64,000 bases of DNA from Streptomyces coffeae (GTDB lineage: Bacteria > Actinomycetota > Actinomycetes > Streptomycetales > Streptomycetaceae): positions 186,001 to 250,000 of the forward strand of contig NZ_JAERRF010000004.1 in assembly GCF_016741875.1 (NCBI RefSeq), given 5' to 3'. The notes under the pieces were generated by a model, which did no database searches, had not been told where the DNA came from, and saw nothing but the letters and a program-made list of their open reading frames with translations. A program made the position numbers and the translations under genes. Every line of letters begins with the position of its first letter. Within the stretch, counting starts at the first letter, position 1. Of the stretch, positions 17,759 through 26,255 are shown piece after piece.

Positions 17759-18900
17759 GTCTCGTCCAACTGCTCTTCGCCGCCCTGCTGGTGCTCGCCA
17801 ACGGCTTCTTCGTGGGCGCCGAGTTCGCCCTCGTCTCGGTGCGCCGCAGCCAGATCGAGCCGCGCGCGGCCGAGGGCTCCGGCCGCGCCCGTACGGTGCT
17901 CACCGGTCTGGAGAACCTGCCGCAGATGATGGCGGCCGCCCAGTTCGGCATCACCGTCTGCTCGCTGACCCTCGGTGCGGTCGCCGAGCCGACCGTGGCC
18001 CATCTGCTGGAGCCGGTCTTCCACGCCGTCCATCTCCCCGCCGGGTTGGTCCACCCCGTCGGCTACGCCATCGCGCTCGCCGTCGTGGTCTTCCTGCACC
18101 TGGTCATCGGCGAGATGGTGCCGAAGAACCTGGCCATGGCGGCGCCGGAGAAGACCGCACTGTGGCTCGGCCCCGGACTGGTCGGCTTCGCCCGGCTGTG
18201 CCGCCCGGTCACCGCGGCGCTCGGGGCCAGTGCCCGGGTGGTGCTGCGGCTGTTCCGCGTCGAGCCCAAGGACGAGGTCGAGGCGGTCTTCACCAGCGAG
18301 CAGCTGACCCATCTGGTGGAGGACTCCCGGCAGGCCGGACTGCTGGAGCCCGGTGAGCACGAGCGGCTCGCCGACGCCCTGGAGCTGGGCAGCCGCCCGG
18401 TCACCGATGTGCTGCTCGACCCGGCGGGCCTGGTCACCGTCGACCCCTCGGTCACCCCGCGGCAGATCGAGGAACTGACCGTACGGACCGGCTACTCACG
18501 CTTCCCGGTGCGCGGCCCCGGCGGCGCCTTCATGGGCTATCTGCATGTGAAGGACGTCCTGGATCTGGAGTACCCGGAGCGCGCCGTACCGCAAGCCGTA
18601 TGGCGGCCGATCGAGACCCTGCGCGCGGAGCTGCCGCTGGACGACGCGCTCACCGTGATGCGCCGTGCCGCCTCGCATCTGGCGGCGGTCGCCGACGCCT
18701 CGGGGAAGGTGCTGGGCCTGGTGGCCCTGGAGGACGTCCTGGAGATCCTGGTCGGCGAGGTCAGGGACCCCGCCCACCGGGCCGGGAAGCGCCGCCGGGT
18801 GGCCGAGCCGCGCGGTGCCGTGGCGGAGCCGGGCGGGCGGGAGCCCGCGCAGCCGAACGGAACGGAACCGGCGGAGCAGCCCGCGATGGTGGCACGCTAG
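17755..18900 (+). CDS. CNNM/CorC-family membrane protein (second of two)
   Basis: A 381-residue paralogue of the preceding gene. DUF21 region with four helices (LANGFFVGAEFALVSVRRSQ; IGEMVPKNLAMAAP), CBS pair (VTDVLLDPAGLV, TGYSRFPVRGPGGAFMGYLHVKDVL, VLGLVALEDVLEILVGEVRDP). It ends in a charged Pro/Glu/Arg-rich tail and lacks the C-terminal CorC/HlyC domain present in the first gene, so the pair is asymmetric. Starts within the stop codon of the first gene. Confidence 0.9.
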   Translation: MSLVQLLFAALLVLANGFFVGAEFALVSVRRSQIEPRAAEGSGRARTVLTGLENLPQMMAAAQFGITVCSLTLGAVAEPTVAHLLEPVFHAVHLPAGLVHPVGYAIALAVVVFLHLVIGEMVPKNLAMAAPEKTALWLGPGLVGFARLCRPVTAALGASARVVLRLFRVEPKDEVEAVFTSEQLTHLVEDSRQAGLLEPGEHERLADALELGSRPVTDVLLDPAGLVTVDPSVTPRQIEELTVRTGYSRFPVRGPGGAFMGYLHVKDVLDLEYPERAVPQAVWRPIETLRAELPLDDALTVMRRAASHLAAVADASGKVLGLVALEDVLEILVGEVRDPAHRAGKRRRVAEPRGAVAEPGGREPAQPNGTEPAEQPAMVAR

Positions 18901-18975
18901 GCGCTCCGCGGGAAGTGCCGCGACGTGCCGTCGTTCGGCTGCGGCTGCGTCGTGGCTGGTCGCCCACGCGGCGGA

Positions 18976-19022
18976 AGCCGCACATCGACACAGCCGCGGC
19001 GGAGCCGCACATCGACACAGCC
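18976..19022. repeat. Direct repeat within a Streptomyces-type intergenic repeat
   Basis: AGCCGCACATCGACACAGCC occurs twice (18976-18995 and 19003-19022), each preceded by GCGGCGGA. The flanks (GGCTGCGGCTGCGTCGTGGCTGGTCG at 18939-18963 in part, and CCCCGCGCCCC after) resemble the GC-rich interspersed repeat seen downstream of many Streptomyces genes. It lies between convergent gene ends (CNNM pair and AAA ATPase). Confidence 0.6.
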
Positions 19023-19090
19023 CCGCGCCCCAGCCGGTCCGCCGCGGCGGGGGTCGCCGCTCCAGGGGGCAGGGGGCCGTACGGGGGTGG

Positions 19091-20992
19091 TCAGGACAGC
19101 GGGTCCTGCGGGTCGCGGTACATCGGACCGCGGCCCGACAGGACCTCCCCGTACGCCTGCATCAGATCCGGCAGCCGCAGCGTGGCCAGATCGTCACGGG
19201 TCGGGGTGCCCGTCCACCCGGACAGTCGCAGATCCCGGTAGGCACAGCTCTTCTCGTACAGAGTGCGCAGAAAGCGGCCGTTGCCCAGCTCGTCGATCCA
19301 GCCCTGGTCCACCACATGGCCGCTGATGCTGCGCAGTTCCTCCACGGCCTCCTCGTCCCACACATCGCCGTTCTCGGCGGCCAGCACCTCGCCGATGCGG
19401 GTCAGTTCGAGCGGGCGGTAGCTGGGGAAGTCCACCCGGGTGGTGAAGCGTGAGCCGAGGCCGGGGTTGGCGGCCAGCAGCCGGTCCATGCCTTCGGGAT
19501 AGCCCGCCAGGATCACCACCAGCCGGTCGCGGTTGTCCTCGGCGCGCTTGAGCAGCACCTGGAGCGCCTCGTCGCCGTACGCGTCGCCCTTGCTGTAGCC
19601 GGAGTTGGACAGGCTGTACGCCTCGTCCACGAAGAGCACTCCGCCCAGCGCCGAGTCGATCAGGTCATTGGCCTTCACCGCCGTCTGGCCCAGGTACTCG
19701 CCGACCAGATCGGCGCGCCCGGCCTCCACCAGATGGTCCCCGGCCAGCAGCCCGAGCGCGTAGAAGACCCGGCCGAGGATACGGGCCACGGTCGTCTTGC
19801 CGGTGCCCGAGGGGCCGGAGAAGACGAAGTGCCGCTTGGGGGGCTGGACCGGCAGGCCCTGACCGGCGCGCAGCCGCGCCATATGGAGCTGTGCGGACAG
19901 CGCCCGCACCTGTCGCTTGACCGGCTCCAGGCCGACCATGCGCTCCAGCTCCTGCAACGCGCTCTCCAGCAGCACCGGATCGGAGGGGCCGGGCTGGGCG
20001 GGCGCCCCGGACCGCTCACGGGTGCCGCCGGAGCCCACCACGGCGGAGCCGAGCAGGGCCGCGCCACCGGGACCGGCCTCACCGCCCGGCCGCAGCTCAC
20101 GGCCGTCGCCCGGGTCGGTGGCGGGCAGCGGGTCGGGGTCGGCGGCCGTGCTGTCGCGGACATCGCCCGCGTCCTGGCCGCCGACACCGGCCAGCGAGAC
20201 GGCCGCCAGGTCCGCCGGCTCGTCGAGTCCGTCGGACTGGGCTATCGCCGCCAGCCGCGCCGAGGTGTCCATGAAGGTGGGGTCGATCCGGTGCACCGCG
20301 CGGTACAGGGGGAGCGCGGCGGCACTGCGCCCGGTGCCCTCGTGGGCGCGGGCGAGCCAGTAGCGCAGCTCCTTGCGCTGGGGCTGTTCGCTGCGGCAGC
20401 GCATCAGGGCGGCGGCGAGCAGCGGTTCGGCCTGGCTGAACATCTCCAGCCGGACCCGTGCCATCCCGCCGAAGAGCCCCGCCTCGATACCGAGGAGCGG
20501 ATCGTCCAGCAGTGGCTCGGTGTGCCGCACCAACTGCTCCCAGTCCTTGACCAGATACGCGCGGCAGGCGTGCAGAAAACGGGCCTGGGGGTCCGCCTCC
20601 ACCGGCGGGCATCCGGCCAGCGCCCGGTCCAGCTCGGGGACATGGCGGCCGTCGAGCCAGTGGGAGGCGTGGGCGAGCAGCAGATCGCGGCTGGTCTCCA
20701 GCACTGGCTGGACCCACCAGCCCAGCCAGTACCAGGAGTTGAGGGTGCGGCGGTGCCGGGCGCGCTGCTCGCCGAAGCGGTCGCGATGGCGGTACATCCG
20801 CAGCAGCGCGGTGGCGGTGTCGGCGCGCAGGGCGTGCAGACCGAGCCAGGCGTCGGCCATACCGGGGTCGTGCCGCACGGCGGCCCGGAACTCCTCCTCG
20901 GCCTGTGCGTAGGCGCCCATCGTGTAGGCGTCGACGGCCCGCAGCCAGGCAAGGTCGGCCGGGGCGTGCGATCCTTGCGTGCCGAAATCCAT
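19091..20992 (-). CDS. EccA/CbxX-like AAA ATPase with N-terminal TPR-like region
   Basis: A 633-residue ATPase. Residues 1-260 are helical TPR-like repeats (AYTMGAYAQAEEEFRAAVRHDP, LRYWLARAHEGTGRSAAALPLY), followed by an Ala/Gly/Pro linker (about 265-345) and a CbxX/CfqX AAA module: Walker A FSGPSGTGKTT, Walker B GVLFVDEAYSL, sensor region VVILAGYPEGMDRLL. This architecture matches EccA of mycobacterial type VII secretion and CbxX. ATG 20992 has GGGGGAC upstream; an in-frame start at 21178 would add a 62-residue Cys-rich extension. It is expressed from a leader with a promoter and terminator-like hairpins. Confidence 0.85.
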   Translation of the reverse strand: MDFGTQGSHAPADLAWLRAVDAYTMGAYAQAEEEFRAAVRHDPGMADAWLGLHALRADTATALLRMYRHRDRFGEQRARHRRTLNSWYWLGWWVQPVLETSRDLLLAHASHWLDGRHVPELDRALAGCPPVEADPQARFLHACRAYLVKDWEQLVRHTEPLLDDPLLGIEAGLFGGMARVRLEMFSQAEPLLAAALMRCRSEQPQRKELRYWLARAHEGTGRSAAALPLYRAVHRIDPTFMDTSARLAAIAQSDGLDEPADLAAVSLAGVGGQDAGDVRDSTAADPDPLPATDPGDGRELRPGGEAGPGGAALLGSAVVGSGGTRERSGAPAQPGPSDPVLLESALQELERMVGLEPVKRQVRALSAQLHMARLRAGQGLPVQPPKRHFVFSGPSGTGKTTVARILGRVFYALGLLAGDHLVEAGRADLVGEYLGQTAVKANDLIDSALGGVLFVDEAYSLSNSGYSKGDAYGDEALQVLLKRAEDNRDRLVVILAGYPEGMDRLLAANPGLGSRFTTRVDFPSYRPLELTRIGEVLAAENGDVWDEEAVEELRSISGHVVDQGWIDELGNGRFLRTLYEKSCAYRDLRLSGWTGTPTRDDLATLRLPDLMQAYGEVLSGRGPMYRDPQDPLS

Positions 20993-21237
20993 CACGTCCC
21001 CCACAACCCCTGCCCCCGTGGATGCCGCAGGGGCGACTGCCTCTTGGGCATCGTACCTGCGCAGGCGGCACCGGCCGAGGGTGCCGCACTGTTGTTCGTC
21101 GCAATCGCACAATGCGCAGCGGGTGTGCGCGGGAGGCGTATAGGGGGCGCGAGCTGCGCTGTCCGCCGGGGAGCCCATGGTAACCGAGGGTGATGCGTAC
21201 GCTGCGCAACGCATCGGAAAATCGGCTCCGGACAGGA

Positions 21238-21275
21238 CGAAGCCCCCGATCACGGGGGAACAACCGGGGGCTTCG
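21238..21275. terminator. Strong intrinsic hairpin, possible terminator/attenuator
   Basis: Perfect 11-bp stem CGAAGCCCCCG / CGGGGGCTTCG (21238-21248 and 21265-21275) with a 16-base loop. It lies downstream of the uridine-kinase-like gene and upstream of the AAA ATPase on the same strand. The following U-run is weak (CUUCGUCC on the minus strand). Confidence 0.6.
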
Positions 21276-21284
21276 CGTTGTGGG

Positions 21285-21302
21285 GCGACTCGTACGAGTC
21301 GC
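21285..21302. promoter_or_regulatory. 18-bp perfect palindrome at the predicted transcript start
   Basis: GCGACTCGTACGAGTCGC is fully self-complementary over 18 bases and begins within a few bases of the predicted +1 of the minus-strand promoter. It could be an operator that blocks initiation or clearance, or the first hairpin of the RNA. Confidence 0.5.
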
Positions 21303-21310
21303 ACATTGAG

Positions 21311-21340
21311 AACGTAAGACCTGTATGGCCCCCAGGTCAA
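21311..21340 (-). promoter_or_regulatory. Housekeeping-type promoter for the AAA ATPase leader
   Basis: On the minus strand: -35 TTGACC (21335-21340), 18-base spacer, -10 TACGTT (21311-21316). Good match to the HrdB consensus TTGACN/TANNNT. No gene starts within 300 bases downstream. Confidence 0.55.
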
Positions 21341-21402
21341 GCCGAGTTGGGGCACGCGTCGCACCTCGGGCACCGGGGTGCGGACTGGTCGGCCACGCTA
21401 GC

Positions 21403-22050
21403 TCACGCTGTGTGAGACGGGGGACCGTTTCGGTCGACCGCCGCCGGTCCCGGCAGCAACGTGTACCCCTGCTTTCCCTGGCCCACCAGCGTGTCGGCAT
21501 GCGGACGCGAGGGGTCGGCGGCGAAGTGCAGACGTTCGGCGTGTCGCCAGCCGTCCCAGAATGCGGACAGTTCCGGTCCATCGCGGAGCTCGCCCCGCCG
21601 CCAGGCGAGATGGTCGGGCAGATCCATCCACAACAGATGGGCCAGATACGGGCGTACGGCGCGACGGCCGCTGCCCACCCCCTCCAGCAGGACGACCGGA
21701 GCGGGGTCCAGCCGCCGCCGCTGCGCCGCGAAGCGGCGCTCCACCCAGTCGTACGGGGCGTACCGGGCGGCGGTGCCACGGGCGAGGGGCCCCAGGACAT
21801 CCCGGCGCAGCCGCCCCGCCCAGCCGAACAGCTCGTCATGGGTGGCGAGGTCGTCGGTGTGCAGCACCGGGGCGCCGCCGAGCGCCGCCGCCAGCCGCCC
21901 CGCGAGGGTGGTCTTCCCCGAACCGGCGTGACCGTCCACGGCGACGACGCGGACCGCGCCGCAGGAGGGCGGCAGGGCGCGCAGCCGCCGCGCGAGCGCG
22001 TCGAGAGTGCCGGGAGCGCCGTCCGGGGCGGTCGGTTCGGGTGAGTACAT
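21403..22050 (-). CDS. Uridine kinase-like P-loop protein
   Basis: A 215-residue nucleoside-kinase-fold NTPase. Walker A VDGHAGSGKTTLAGRLAAAL is at about residues 38-57; LHTDDLATHDELFGW and LLEGVGSGRRAVRPYL follow in the uridine kinase order. True uridine kinases need further base-binding residues that I cannot confirm, so the substrate is uncertain. ATG 22050 chosen; an extension to 22104 has no homology. Transcribed toward the AAA ATPase, with a promoter and hairpins between them. Confidence 0.78.
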   Translation of the reverse strand: MYSPEPTAPDGAPGTLDALARRLRALPPSCGAVRVVAVDGHAGSGKTTLAGRLAAALGGAPVLHTDDLATHDELFGWAGRLRRDVLGPLARGTAARYAPYDWVERRFAAQRRRLDPAPVVLLEGVGSGRRAVRPYLAHLLWMDLPDHLAWRRGELRDGPELSAFWDGWRHAERLHFAADPSRPHADTLVGQGKQGYTLLPGPAAVDRNGPPSHTA

Positions 22051-22191
22051 CGCCGCCCAGCCTACGGCTCCCGCCCCTCCGTTCACTCCACTGGTCCACA
22101 CCAATATTGATAAGCGGAGCGGGTGGGAATCACTGGTCCGAGACCACCCGCAGCGGCCATAGTTGGGCGACCGTCACACACCCACCGCCCC

Positions 22192-22241
22192 CTTGGACGA
22201 CTGCACGACTTGGACGATCGGACGACTGGACGACGACTGGG
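22192..22241. repeat. GACGA-rich low-complexity repeat in a 5' leader
   Basis: Irregular iterations of (T)GGACGACT/GCACGACT over about 50 bases, ending just before the GGGGGAA ribosome binding site of the peptidase gene. Probably simple-sequence slippage; may vary between strains. Confidence 0.5.
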
Positions 22242-22252
22242 GGAACCCTCGT

Positions 22253-23668
22253 ATGAGCAGATCCGGATCCACACCCCGCCGTTCCGTGCTCGCCGCCGCG
22301 CTCGGTGTCGCGGGCGCGGCCGCCGTCTCCACCGCCGCGGCCTCCGCCGCCGGCGCGACCCGCCCGGCCGGGGCGCCGCGGGCGGAGGCGGCCGCGGCCG
22401 GCGAGCCGAAGGGCCGCAAGGCCGCGGCGGTCGCGGAGTACTACGGCTGGAGCAGCAGCGCCGACTGGAAGGCCGGGACCGCCAAGGGCGTCCGCGCCCA
22501 GGCCGGCGCCCGCCCCGGCATCGTGATCGCCACCCCCGCGGGCAGCACGGACTACACCGATCCGCACACCGGCACCAAGGCCACCTGGGAGTACGCGACC
22601 TGGACCTCCCCGGTGCGCAAGCTCTCGGTCCCCGCGACCGAGGCCATCGTCTCCTGGAACGCCCGCACCCCGGCCGGCACCTGGATCCAGGTCGAGCTGA
22701 AGGGCACCTACTCCGACGCCACCAGCACACCCTGGTATGTGATGGGCCGCTGGGCCTCCGACGACGGCACCACCTCCATCCGGCGCACCTCGGTGGACGA
22801 CCAGAGCGACAACAAGAGCTCGGTGTGGACCGACACCCTCTCCGTCGACGCCCCGGCGAGCGGGCTGCGGCTGGTCTCCTACCGGATCCGGCTCACCCTC
22901 CACCGCAGGCCCGGCACCACGCTCACCCCCACGGTGTGGCGGGTCGGCGCGATGGGCTCGGACGTACCCGACCGCTTCGAGGTGCCCGCCTCCGAGCCCA
23001 GCCTGGGCAAAGGCCGTGAGCTGACCGTCCCGCGCTATTCGCAGGAGATCCACAAGGGCCAGTACCCCGAGTACGACAACGGCGGCGAGGCGTGGTGCAG
23101 CCCCACCTCCTCGCAGATGATCATCGAGTACTGGGGCCGCAAGCCCACCGCCGACGATCTGGCCTGGGTCAACCCCGACTACGCCGACCCCCAGGTCTGC
23201 CACGCCGCCCGCGCCACCTTCGACTACCAGTACGACGGCTGCGGCAACTGGCCCTTCAACGCCGCCTACGCCGCCACCTACCGCGACCTCCAGGGTGTGG
23301 TCACCCGGCTCGGCTCGCTCACCGACGCCGAGAAGCTGATCAGTGTCGGCATTCCGCTGATCACCTCGCAGTCCTTCCTCAAGACCGAGCTGGACGGGGC
23401 GGGATACGGCACCGCGGGCCATCTGATGACCGTCGTCGGCTTCACCGCCGACGGCGATGTCATCGCCAACGACCCGGCCTCGCCCGGCAACGACGCCGTC
23501 CGCCACATCTACCAGCGGCGCCAGTGGGAGAACATCTGGCTCCGGACCAAGCGCTATGACGCGAACGGCCAAGTCAAGGGCGGTTCGGGAGGAGTGTGCT
23601 ACCTCTACTTCCCCGCCCAGCCCACCGCCGCTCAGCGCACGGTGCTCAAGGAGCTCGGCATCGGCTGA
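22253..23668 (+). CDS. Secreted C39-like cysteine peptidase
   Basis: A 471-residue exported protein. The N-terminus has a Tat-like signal (TPRRSVLAAALGVAGAAAVS, with an RR pair and Ala-rich core to about residue 40). A beta-sandwich-like region (about 60-250) is followed by a peptidase C39-like domain with catalytic Cys in GGEAWCSPTSSQMIIEYWG, His in AGHLMTVVGFTADGD and Asp in ANDPASPGND. Family members are often annotated as peptidase C39 family; the bacteriocin-processing role of canonical C39 peptidases is not implied, since no ABC transporter is attached. ATG 22253 follows GGGGGAA. Confidence 0.85.
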   Translation: MSRSGSTPRRSVLAAALGVAGAAAVSTAAASAAGATRPAGAPRAEAAAAGEPKGRKAAAVAEYYGWSSSADWKAGTAKGVRAQAGARPGIVIATPAGSTDYTDPHTGTKATWEYATWTSPVRKLSVPATEAIVSWNARTPAGTWIQVELKGTYSDATSTPWYVMGRWASDDGTTSIRRTSVDDQSDNKSSVWTDTLSVDAPASGLRLVSYRIRLTLHRRPGTTLTPTVWRVGAMGSDVPDRFEVPASEPSLGKGRELTVPRYSQEIHKGQYPEYDNGGEAWCSPTSSQMIIEYWGRKPTADDLAWVNPDYADPQVCHAARATFDYQYDGCGNWPFNAAYAATYRDLQGVVTRLGSLTDAEKLISVGIPLITSQSFLKTELDGAGYGTAGHLMTVVGFTADGDVIANDPASPGNDAVRHIYQRRQWENIWLRTKRYDANGQVKGGSGGVCYLYFPAQPTAAQRTVLKELGIG

Positions 23669-23701
23669 GCGCCGGCCCCTCCCGGCGGGCCGCGGCGGCC
23701 G

Positions 23702-24334
23702 TCAGGCGGCGGCGCGCACCTCCCGCGCGGCGTCCGCGTGGAGCGCGACCCGCACCAGAGCCGCGGCCAGCCGGGGGAGGTCCGCCTCGTTCACCAGCCG
23801 TCCCAACGACTCGGGGCTCGTGGGCAGCCCGAGGCGCTCGGCGCCCTGCTGTGCCTTGCGGTCGAAGTACGGGGCGAACTCGGGCCAGACGCCCTGTGCC
23901 TCGCGCAGGAAGATGTGCACCCCGGACGGGCCGATGCCGGTGATCTCCTGGAGCAGCTCCCCGGGGTCCCCGGCCTCGCGCATCCGGCGCAGATCCCCCC
24001 GGTAGTCCCGGTTCACCAGCTCCGCCGCCTCCCCGAGCTGGGTGGCGGTCCGTTCGTCGTAGCGCCGGTACCCTCCCTCGCCCAGCGCGTCGACCCGCTG
24101 TTGCCAGTCGGCCTCCGCCATCCGCCGCGGGGTGCGCATCCCCGCCTGGAACAGGGCTCGCGCGGAGGCGACGGCGATATCGGATCTGATCCGCGCGGAC
24201 AGCAGATGGGAGAGGACCAGCAGCTGGTAGAGCGGTTGGGGGGTATTACGGAGCTTGATCCCGGCGTCGGCGGCGAAGGTGGTGCCCTGCCGGTCGAGCA
24301 GACTGCGCACCACGCTCGCGTTCTTCTCGCTCAC
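23702..24334 (-). CDS. HhH-GPD-fold protein, endonuclease III-like, lacking clear catalytic residues
   Basis: A 210-residue helical protein with the DNA-glycosylase fold: LYQLLVLSHLLSARIRSDIAVASARALF resembles the first helices, and the helix-hairpin-helix is LLQEITGIGPSGVHIFLRE. Endonuclease III needs a Lys in the hairpin (GVGRKTA) and a downstream Asp; here the Lys position is Ser/Gly and no Fe-S cysteines follow. It may bind DNA without glycosylase activity. GTG 24334 has GGAGAGG upstream. Convergent with the peptidase gene. Confidence 0.72.
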   Translation of the reverse strand: MSEKNASVVRSLLDRQGTTFAADAGIKLRNTPQPLYQLLVLSHLLSARIRSDIAVASARALFQAGMRTPRRMAEADWQQRVDALGEGGYRRYDERTATQLGEAAELVNRDYRGDLRRMREAGDPGELLQEITGIGPSGVHIFLREAQGVWPEFAPYFDRKAQQGAERLGLPTSPESLGRLVNEADLPRLAAALVRVALHADAAREVRAAA

Positions 24335-24394
24335 AGCGGACCCCTCTCCTTGTGTCTGCCGGGCGAGCGTCACGGGTACCCCGCGGCGTTCCCC

Positions 24395-26086
24395 TCACTC
24401 GGGACCGGTTCGGGTGATCTTCCATATCCGGGTGGCCACCTGGAGGTTGAGCCTGCTCTCCGCATCCGTGAGATCCATCCCGGTGATCTCGCGGATGCGC
24501 CGCAGCCGGTAGCGCAGGGTGGAGCGGTGGATGACCAGAGCCGCAGCGGCCTCGCTGTAGTGGCCCCCGCAGTCGAAGTACCGGGACAGCGTCTCCACCA
24601 GGGCGCTGTGGTGCCGGGCGTCGTAGTCCAGCAGCGGACCCAGCCACTCCCGGACGAAGCGGTCCACCTCCCGGTGGTCACCGCCGGGCGGCAGGATCCG
24701 GTACAACCCCAGGTCGTCGAAGAACGTCATCCCGTGCGCGGGGTGCGAACGGCTGCGCACCTCCAGTGCCCGCAGCGCCTCCTGGTAGGAGCGCGGCACC
24801 TCGTGCGGGCCCTCGCAGCGCCCGCCCACACCGATCGCCCCGGCCTCGCTGCCGACCTCCCGGCTCAGCGCCCGGTACAGCGATCGCTCGCCCGGCGCGC
24901 CCCGGGCCACCAGCACCGCCGTACCGTCGCGCCGGGTGGACAGCACCGGCAGACCCAGGCTCGCGGCCGCCCGGCCCAACGCCTCCAGGAGCGCGTCGTC
25001 CGCCGTCCGGCCGGACCAGCGCACCGCGATCACATGGTGCGGACCGTGCAGATCGTGGCCCACCGCCTCGGCACGAGCATGGGCGCCGTGGACATCCGTG
25101 CCCGCGAGCAGATCGTCGACCAGTTCATGCCGCAGCCGCAGCTCCACCTCGGCCAGTTCGCGCAGGTGCGCCAGCTCCAGGGCGAGCGATGCCGCGGCGT
25201 GGTCCAGGGCCCGTACCGTCCGCTCGCCCGCTCTGCCCCCGGGGTCGACCAGCGACAGGACGCCCAGTACCTCACCGCGCGGGGCGGCCACCGCCACCAG
25301 CCGGTCCCTGGCCCGCACCGGACGCGGCCGCCGGGCGGCGTCACGCAGCAGCTCCTCGCGGTGGACCGGGTCGGGCTTGGGATACGGATCCGGGCGTCCC
25401 GGGCCCGCCCAGGCCCGGAGATTGCCGAACCGGTCCTCGATCACCGCGGGCAGACCGGTGACCCGGTGCAGCGCCCGGACGATGCCCTCCTCACCGTCGC
25501 CCCGGGCGACCGCGCGGGCCAGGGTGTCGTGGACGGTGCGCAGATGCCCCAGGTCGGACAGGGAGGAGTGGAGCCGCCGCCGGATCGCCTCCCGTTCGTC
25601 CCGGGCCCGGCGCGCCTCCGCGGCATGGGCCCGCTCCCGGCGGTGTGCGGCGGCGATGGACAGCGCCGCGGCCGTCTGCCGCACCAGCACCGCGAGCAGA
25701 AACCGTTCGTCGTCACCGGGCCGGTCGCGTGAGCTGACCACCAGCGCACCACGCAGCCCGCCCGGCTCACGCAGTCCGAACGCCCAGCCCCAGGCGCGCC
25801 GGGGGAACCGCACCGGTCCGTCCCGTCCCGCCAGCTCCCGCACCTGGGCGTCGAGGGCGGCGGTGGCCCGCGGCCCGTCGTGCGGACAGCGGACCAGGGC
25901 ATCGCCGAGCAGCAGATAGCCCGCCTCGGCACGGCCCGGCCCGACCGCGCTGACCTGCGCCATCGCCCGGTGGAGTATCTCGGCCTCATCCCGGCTGTCG
26001 AACATCGTCAGACAGCGCGACAACAGATCGTGTATGACGCCTGAGGGAGCCATAGCGGGCGGAGTACCCATTTCCTGAGGAACCAT
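24395..26086 (-). CDS. PucR/CdaR-type transcriptional regulator
   Basis: A 563-residue regulator. GAF-like regions occupy about 20-160 and 190-330 (VVSSRDRPGDDERFLLAVL; VAVAAPRGEVLGVLSLVDPGG), then a GGDEF-like degenerate central region (about 340-470), and a C-terminal PucR HTH (about 490-563): HSALVETLSRYFDCGGHYSEAA, IHRSTLRYRLRRIREITGMDL, SRLNLQVATRIWKI. Three in-frame ATGs (26086, 26068, 26053) compete; the first is used, none has a strong site. Its target is probably elsewhere or in the divergent zinc-finger gene. Confidence 0.8.
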   Translation of the reverse strand: MVPQEMGTPPAMAPSGVIHDLLSRCLTMFDSRDEAEILHRAMAQVSAVGPGRAEAGYLLLGDALVRCPHDGPRATAALDAQVRELAGRDGPVRFPRRAWGWAFGLREPGGLRGALVVSSRDRPGDDERFLLAVLVRQTAAALSIAAAHRRERAHAAEARRARDEREAIRRRLHSSLSDLGHLRTVHDTLARAVARGDGEEGIVRALHRVTGLPAVIEDRFGNLRAWAGPGRPDPYPKPDPVHREELLRDAARRPRPVRARDRLVAVAAPRGEVLGVLSLVDPGGRAGERTVRALDHAAASLALELAHLRELAEVELRLRHELVDDLLAGTDVHGAHARAEAVGHDLHGPHHVIAVRWSGRTADDALLEALGRAAASLGLPVLSTRRDGTAVLVARGAPGERSLYRALSREVGSEAGAIGVGGRCEGPHEVPRSYQEALRALEVRSRSHPAHGMTFFDDLGLYRILPPGGDHREVDRFVREWLGPLLDYDARHHSALVETLSRYFDCGGHYSEAAAALVIHRSTLRYRLRRIREITGMDLTDAESRLNLQVATRIWKITRTGPE

Positions 26087-26255
26087 CCCATATATTGGCG
26101 ATTCCTCTGTATCCGCAGGGTGACTCCCGCGGTGCACTCTCGACCCGCCAGGAGCAGGACCACCGGCCTCTGTTTTGTCACTCTGGTCACTGTGGTACCG
26201 CCACTGGTTCCACCGGTGGCGACGGGCGCGATTCCGGCGGCGAAGGGCGAAGACG

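Larger units (their letters stand above)
21238..21304 (-). ncRNA. Candidate small RNA or attenuator leader of the AAA ATPase
   Basis: Starting about 7 bases after the -10 at 21311-21316, a transcript of about 67 bases would contain a 5' hairpin (palindrome 21285-21302, 7-bp stem with GTAC loop) and a strong 3' hairpin (11-bp stem, arms 21265-21275 and 21238-21248). No convincing ORF is inside. The 3' arm can pair alternatively with 21253-21258 (CCCCCG on the RNA), giving a tight 6-bp stem with UGAU loop. Two readings: an independent sRNA ending at the hairpin, or a leader whose alternative folding controls read-through into the ATPase gene 245 bases on. Confidence 0.45.

Noticed and set aside
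19091..20992. True ESX type VII core component EccA linked to the 34-38 kb cassette
   Set aside because: The ATPase architecture fits EccA, but it lies 13 kb away in a conserved core segment and no eccB/C/D/E genes are in the window, so a functional link is not supported.
21238..21304. 6C RNA family
   Set aside because: C-rich, but 6C RNAs carry two loops of six or more C; here one C5 tract is in a stem arm and the first hairpin has a GTAC loop. Kept only as an unclassified candidate RNA.
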